A stretch of 7,622 nucleotides of DNA from Planctomycetaceae bacterium (GTDB taxonomy: Bacteria; Planctomycetota; Planctomycetia; Pirellulales; Pirellulaceae), in NCBI GenBank assembly GCA_002685655.1, contig NYXM01000065.1, positions 1 to 7,622 of the forward strand, written 5' to 3'. The notes under the pieces were generated by a model that was given only the letters and a program-made list of their open reading frames with translations, had not been told where the DNA came from and did no database searches. Both the position numbers and the translations under genes were made by a program. Shown here in pieces: positions 4,813-7,622 of this stretch (position 1 is the first letter of the stretch; every line of letters starts with the position of its first letter).

Positions 4813-5385
4813 ATGATGTCAACGTTTACAGCGCTCTACGACGCATGTGTCTTGTATCCAGCGCCGCTTCGCGATCTGCTGATGCGGCTGGCGATTGCGG
4901 ATCTATTCCGCGCTCGCTGGACAGATGAGATACATGGCGAGTGGATCAGAAGCGTACTTGAAAACCGCCCCGATCTGACACGTGAGAAACTGGAAAGGAC
5001 GCGGGACCTTATGAATTCCCACGTCCGCGACTGCCTTGTGAGCGGATACGAAGATCTGATCGAAGGATTGGAATTGCCTGATGCGGACGATCGGCACGTG
5101 CTGGCAGCAGCCATTCGCACACGGGCCTCGGTGATTGTGACGTACAATCTGGATGACTTTCCCACTGACTACCTGGCAAAGTACGGGCTTGAAGCGCAGC
5201 ATCCGGATGAATTCATCACTCATCTATTGGATCTGCATCCTGCAGCCGTTTGCTCCGCAGCCAAGAGTCAACGAGCCGCCTTGAAGAATCCGCCGAAAAC
5301 CGTTGATGAGTTTCTTGAGGCCCTCGCCAAGCAGCGCCTTCCCGAAACGGTGAGTCGCTTGCGCGAATTCGGCGAGTTGATTTAA
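4813..5385 (+). CDS. PIN-domain toxin, VapC-like RNase (190 aa)
   Basis: A predicted metal-dependent RNase of the PIN superfamily that would cleave RNA when freed from its antitoxin. Acidic positions are visible: D10 in LYDACVLYP at 8-16, the E pair in TDEIHGEW at about 37-44, DADDRHVLAAAI at about 90-101, and the closing TYNLDDFP motif at about 110-117. The PIN core of about 140 residues is followed by a C-terminal extension (about 145-190) that includes NPPKTVDEFLEALAKQRLPE, seen in larger members of this toxin group. The ATG at 4813 is directly followed by a second ATG at 4816, and either could be used. The ribosome site is weak, so translation probably depends on coupling to the antitoxin, which ends 17 bp upstream. 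The catalytic residues look intact, so the toxin should be active. Confidence 0.8.
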   Translation: MMSTFTALYDACVLYPAPLRDLLMRLAIADLFRARWTDEIHGEWIRSVLENRPDLTREKLERTRDLMNSHVRDCLVSGYEDLIEGLELPDADDRHVLAAAIRTRASVIVTYNLDDFPTDYLAKYGLEAQHPDEFITHLLDLHPAAVCSAAKSQRAALKNPPKTVDEFLEALAKQRLPETVSRLREFGELI

Positions 5386-5403
5386 TCAACGCTCGATTTC
5401 CTC

Positions 5404-5712
5404 TCAACCTCCCCGTTCGAGGATGCGGTCCAAGTCGTCAGCCAGGTCCCACAGGAAGCAGAGTTCGCGGGCCTCGTCGTCGGAGAACGCCCGCGTTACG
5501 GTCGATTTGTGAACGTCCAGTTTCTTCGCCAGGAAATCCTTCTGCGGCCGTGGCAATAACTGCGGCGTGCCGGTTCGGTCCATCGTGTCAAACGCATGAT
5601 CGCGGGCCGTCCGCAGATGCTCTTGCAGTTCGCGTGTTAGTTCCGTGATCAACGCCGCTCGCGGGCCGCGCTTCATTGACTGCGGTTTGGCGTCGCCATC
5701 TTGTGTGGCCAT
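5404..5712 (-). CDS. Small HTH-like protein of unknown role (102 aa)
   Basis: I do not recognise a named family. Residues 15-45 are basic and helical (MKRGPRAALITELTRELQEH and onward). Residues 56-77 (PQKDFLAKKLDVHKSTVTRAF) form a plausible helix-turn-helix of the type found in small phage and mobile-element regulators. The C-terminus (78-100) is an acidic helix, DDEARELCFLWDLADDLDRI. ATG 5712 is the most natural start, though only a weak ribosome site precedes it; ATG 5676 is an alternative. The frame continues to 5835, but that extension is antisense to helicase sequence and is not credible. It converges on the PIN toxin gene 18 bp away and is divergent from, and abuts, the helicase-like frame. 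It may be a transcription regulator of the neighbouring unit. Confidence 0.5.
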   Translation of the reverse strand: MATQDGDAKPQSMKRGPRAALITELTRELQEHLRTARDHAFDTMDRTGTPQLLPRPQKDFLAKKLDVHKSTVTRAFSDDEARELCFLWDLADDLDRILERGG

Positions 5713-5733
5713 CCGCAGACAAAACCCGTGGAT

Positions 5734-6561
5734 ATGGATTGGATTGACGCGTATCGAGAACGACGAGGCTCGGTTTCCTTCCAGCGAGTTGTTGAGGTCG
5801 TCGAGGAATCTCCCGAACCACCTCCGTCGCCGCACTCCATTCAGCAGGAAGCGCTCGCCGCGCTCAAAGCCACCCGTGAAGCTGGTAACGAAGCCGGCTT
5901 GGTCGTCCTGGCGACGGGCCTCGGGAAGACATGGCTGGCCGCCTTCGATTCGGCAAGCGAGGACTTTCGTCGAGTGCTATTCGTCGCTCATCGAGAAGAA
6001 ATCCTGGCGCAGGCCATGCAGACGTTCCGCCGGATTCGTCCCCAAGCCCGACTGGGCCTCTACACGGGCAAAGAGAAATCGCCCGACGCCGACGTGCTCT
6101 TCGCATCGATTCAAACGCTGGGGCGGATGCATCATCTCAGCCAGTTCGCTCGTGAACAGTTTGAGTACATTATCGTCGACGAGTTCCATCACGCGGCCGC
6201 CCGCACCTATCGCCGACTGATTGAGCATTTTACGCCTCGATTCCTGCTCGGTCTCACGGCGACTCCGGAACGAATGGACGGTGGCGATTTGCTCGCGTTA
6301 TGCCAGGAGAACTTGGTGTACCGCAAGGACCTGGTTGCTGGCATCGAGGCAGGACTGCTGTGTCCGTTTCGCTATTTCGGTGTGCCCGATGAAGTCGACT
6401 ACTCGAACATTCCATGGCGGAGCTCACGATTTGACGAGGAAGAACTGACCAACGCTGTCGCAACAACGCGGCGGGCCGAGAATGCGCTGGAACAATTCCG
6501 TCAGCGGGGCGGGGACCGCACTCTGGGGTTCTGTTGCTCCCAACGCCATGCAGACTTCATG
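5734..6561 (+). pseudogene. Fragment of a DEAD/DEAH helicase (COG1061-type), truncated at both ends
   Basis: This is the helicase part of the chimeric frame. The text from WIDAYRERR onward, then Q-Q-E-A-L, ATGLGKTW, FVAHREEI, DEFHHAAA, LLGLTATPER, YFGVPDEVDY and GFCCS follows the order of COG1061 helicases that carry an N-terminal phospholipase-D-like module and often a DUF3427 tail. Such proteins turn up in prokaryotic defence and DNA-repair settings. Here both flanks are missing: the upstream module is replaced by the divergent HTH-like gene, and the second helicase lobe by the HEPN-like sequence. The conserved motifs present are unbroken and no internal stop has accumulated, so the loss looks recent or the piece is retained. 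Confidence 0.68.
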
Positions 6562-7530
6562 GCCGACTATCCAAAACTTCTTGCCACCCTAATCTTGCGA
6601 GATGCACAGTTCCGTACCATCCTAAAGATTCACGCCGCGTTCGAATGGGCGTTGTTCTATGCATGCGTCCAGCGTCCGTACGACTCAGTAATCAGCCATC
6701 TCAGGCTCACTGATCAGTCGGAGCATTCTGATCTTCTTGCGGCGGCGGCGAGAAAGATCGGACTCACCCCACCACAGCACGGTTTCCGCCCGGTTTGGGG
6801 CGGAAAACTTGATGATTTCCTTGCCGGGAAGGCGGAGTTGGGGACAGTTCTCTCCATCGCGATTCTGATGGCGGCAAACGATGGATCGCATCCTTTGCGA
6901 CGCGTTGCTGCCAAGAACCAGGACTTTGTCATCCAGCTTTTTGACATGAAAAGGAAACGAGATGCTCAAGGACACGGTGAAGGCAAAGTAAATAAGGGCG
7001 AAATTGAATTGCCGGATGAGTCATTCATGCGCGAAACCGTAAGTACCTTGCTGCCATCCGTAGTATTCTCGAGCACGTGCTCAGTAGAGGTGGATAAGGA
7101 TGCCGTCGCGGATTTGCTACTCGATGCGCGGACCAGCATTCAGAATGAGTTCGGTTTTGGACTCTTCAACCGACTTGGAACAAATTTGCAGGGCCGCTTG
7201 ATTCATGCAGAAAGATTCTGGCTAACGTGTAATGACGGTGACGACGCGCTCGCGTTTGCCTGCGACCTTTATGCCGCAGTGCAAGGGGCTTTCCGTCAAA
7301 AACTATCCGGCGTGTTGCGACCGGACGTCGGGGATTCTGAACTCCCAATACTGGCAAAGGAGAACGCCAGCCAGGCCGGACTCGGGCACTTGCCGGAAAG
7401 ACTGTGCAACGTAAACCCCGTTGCAATTCAAAAGACCCTTCAAGGTGACGACCAGACGCTGGGCGCGTGCGTGGTCGCGTTTCTCGTGGTATCGAATGCT
7501 GAAGACCTTCTTTCAGTGGCGGATATGTGA
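5734..7530 (+). CDS. Chimeric open frame: SF2 helicase first lobe fused to an unrelated HEPN-like domain (598 aa)
   Basis: A single uninterrupted frame joins two unrelated parts. Residues 1-276 are the N-terminal lobe of a DEAD/DEAH helicase: Q motif near 37, Walker A ATGLGKT at 60-66, motif Ia VAHREEI at 84-90, motif II DEFHH at 149-153 and motif III TATP at 175-178. The helicase part breaks off at about motif IV (GFCCSQRHADFMAD), so the second lobe with motifs V and VI and its arginine finger is missing. Residues 277-598 are of another origin. ATP-dependent unwinding is not expected from this product. The frame also opens with TTG 5701 and GTG 5728; none of these starts has a good ribosome site, consistent with a truncated 5' end. 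A stop at 5677 closes the frame upstream, where a phospholipase-D-like domain often lies in relatives. Confidence 0.6.
   Translation: MDWIDAYRERRGSVSFQRVVEVVEESPEPPPSPHSIQQEALAALKATREAGNEAGLVVLATGLGKTWLAAFDSASEDFRRVLFVAHREEILAQAMQTFRRIRPQARLGLYTGKEKSPDADVLFASIQTLGRMHHLSQFAREQFEYIIVDEFHHAAARTYRRLIEHFTPRFLLGLTATPERMDGGDLLALCQENLVYRKDLVAGIEAGLLCPFRYFGVPDEVDYSNIPWRSSRFDEEELTNAVATTRRAENALEQFRQRGGDRTLGFCCSQRHADFMADYPKLLATLILRDAQFRTILKIHAAFEWALFYACVQRPYDSVISHLRLTDQSEHSDLLAAAARKIGLTPPQHGFRPVWGGKLDDFLAGKAELGTVLSIAILMAANDGSHPLRRVAAKNQDFVIQLFDMKRKRDAQGHGEGKVNKGEIELPDESFMRETVSTLLPSVVFSSTCSVEVDKDAVADLLLDARTSIQNEFGFGLFNRLGTNLQGRLIHAERFWLTCNDGDDALAFACDLYAAVQGAFRQKLSGVLRPDVGDSELPILAKENASQAGLGHLPERLCNVNPVAIQKTLQGDDQTLGACVVAFLVVSNAEDLLSVADM
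6559..7530 (+). other. C-terminal part with a candidate HEPN-like motif; could be its own gene (323 aa)
   Basis: I do not recognise this region as a named family. From ATG 6559 it reads MADYPKLLATLILRDAQFRT, which looks like a natural protein N-terminus, so an intact gene may begin here, although no ribosome site precedes it. Long helices follow, then DMKRKRDAQGHGEG at about 129-142. R134 and H139 form the R-x4-H spacing that HEPN RNases use, and a G follows the H, as in many HEPN proteins. The remainder (about 160-323) is mixed helix and strand with no recognised motif. By eye its base composition is less GC-rich than the helicase part, suggesting a separate origin. HEPN RNases are common in toxin-antitoxin and abortive-infection systems. 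The HEPN call is a motif-level inference and could be chance. Confidence 0.4.
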
Positions 7531-7622
7531 ATCATTGTCTCGCTTGCATGAACTCACTCCAATTCGCTGTGCATTGACCATAACGTCTTCCTGGAAGCGA
7601 AAGACCGACAATAATGGACAAA
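7531..7622. other. Short tail without a recognisable feature
   Basis: These 92 bases after the chimeric frame hold no gene start with a ribosome site, no tRNA and no terminator hairpin that I can see. Transcription of the chimeric frame may end beyond the window. Confidence 0.6.

Noticed and set aside
5713..5835. N-terminal extension of the HTH-like protein to 5835
   Set aside because: These bases encode helicase sequence on the other strand, and the extension reads as arginine-rich low-complexity text.
6236..6475. Other open frames inside the helicase part
   Set aside because: All lie opposite or out of phase with conserved SF2 helicase sequence and have no supporting signals.

Overview
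The window is a compact piece of accessory DNA that looks like prophage or phage-derived sequence in a GC-rich bacterium. A planctomycete host is my best guess, from the protein style of the recombination genes, the ECF-like sigma factor and the HTH/PIN pair. That is recognition from memory, not a search result.

Left two thirds (about 100-4055, minus strand). A phage-style DNA-metabolism block runs right to left: an ECF-like sigma factor (3348-4055), a RecE/exonuclease VIII-like PD-(D/E)XK nuclease (2394-3257), a Sak4-like RecA-fold ATPase (1494-2270), a DUF669 protein with an SSB-like C-terminal tip (967-1443), a tRNA-like gene with a damaged anticodon arm (about 877-948), an Hjc-like Holliday-junction resolvase or endonuclease (516-857), a DUF3310 protein (259-516) and a truncated ParB-like protein (97-246). 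The exonuclease, ATPase and SSB-like protein would form a recombination or annealing machine, and the resolvase would process its branched products. The ParB-like gene stops where its conserved core should continue, and is joined directly to an internal piece of what looks like an IS66-type transposase at the left edge.

Middle (4056-4348). A regulatory interval separates the sigma gene from a divergent toxin-antitoxin operon. It holds a strong minus-strand terminator hairpin lying upstream of the sigma gene, a 13-bp direct repeat on either side of that hairpin, a 7+7-bp palindrome, several further GTTGC(A/G) motifs, and a good sigma70-type promoter for the plus-strand operon.

Right third (4349-7622). 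An excisionase-type HTH antitoxin (4349-4795) and a PIN-domain toxin (4813-5385) form a type II toxin-antitoxin pair. A small HTH-like gene (5404-5712) converges on it. Next comes an open frame of about 600 codons (5734-7530) that is a chimera. Its first ~275 residues are the first RecA-like lobe of an SF2 DEAD/DEAH helicase, cut off at about motif IV. The remaining ~320 residues are unrelated and include an R-x4-H motif in a helical context, suggestive of a HEPN-like RNase domain. I see no gene in the last 92 bases.

The three most unusual points are the helicase/HEPN-like in-frame chimera, the terminator-and-repeat leader upstream of the sigma gene, and the repeated abrupt joins between unrelated gene pieces (near 100, 5712-5734 and 6559-6570). 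The joins point to a recombination-scarred locus or, less interestingly, to an assembly artefact.
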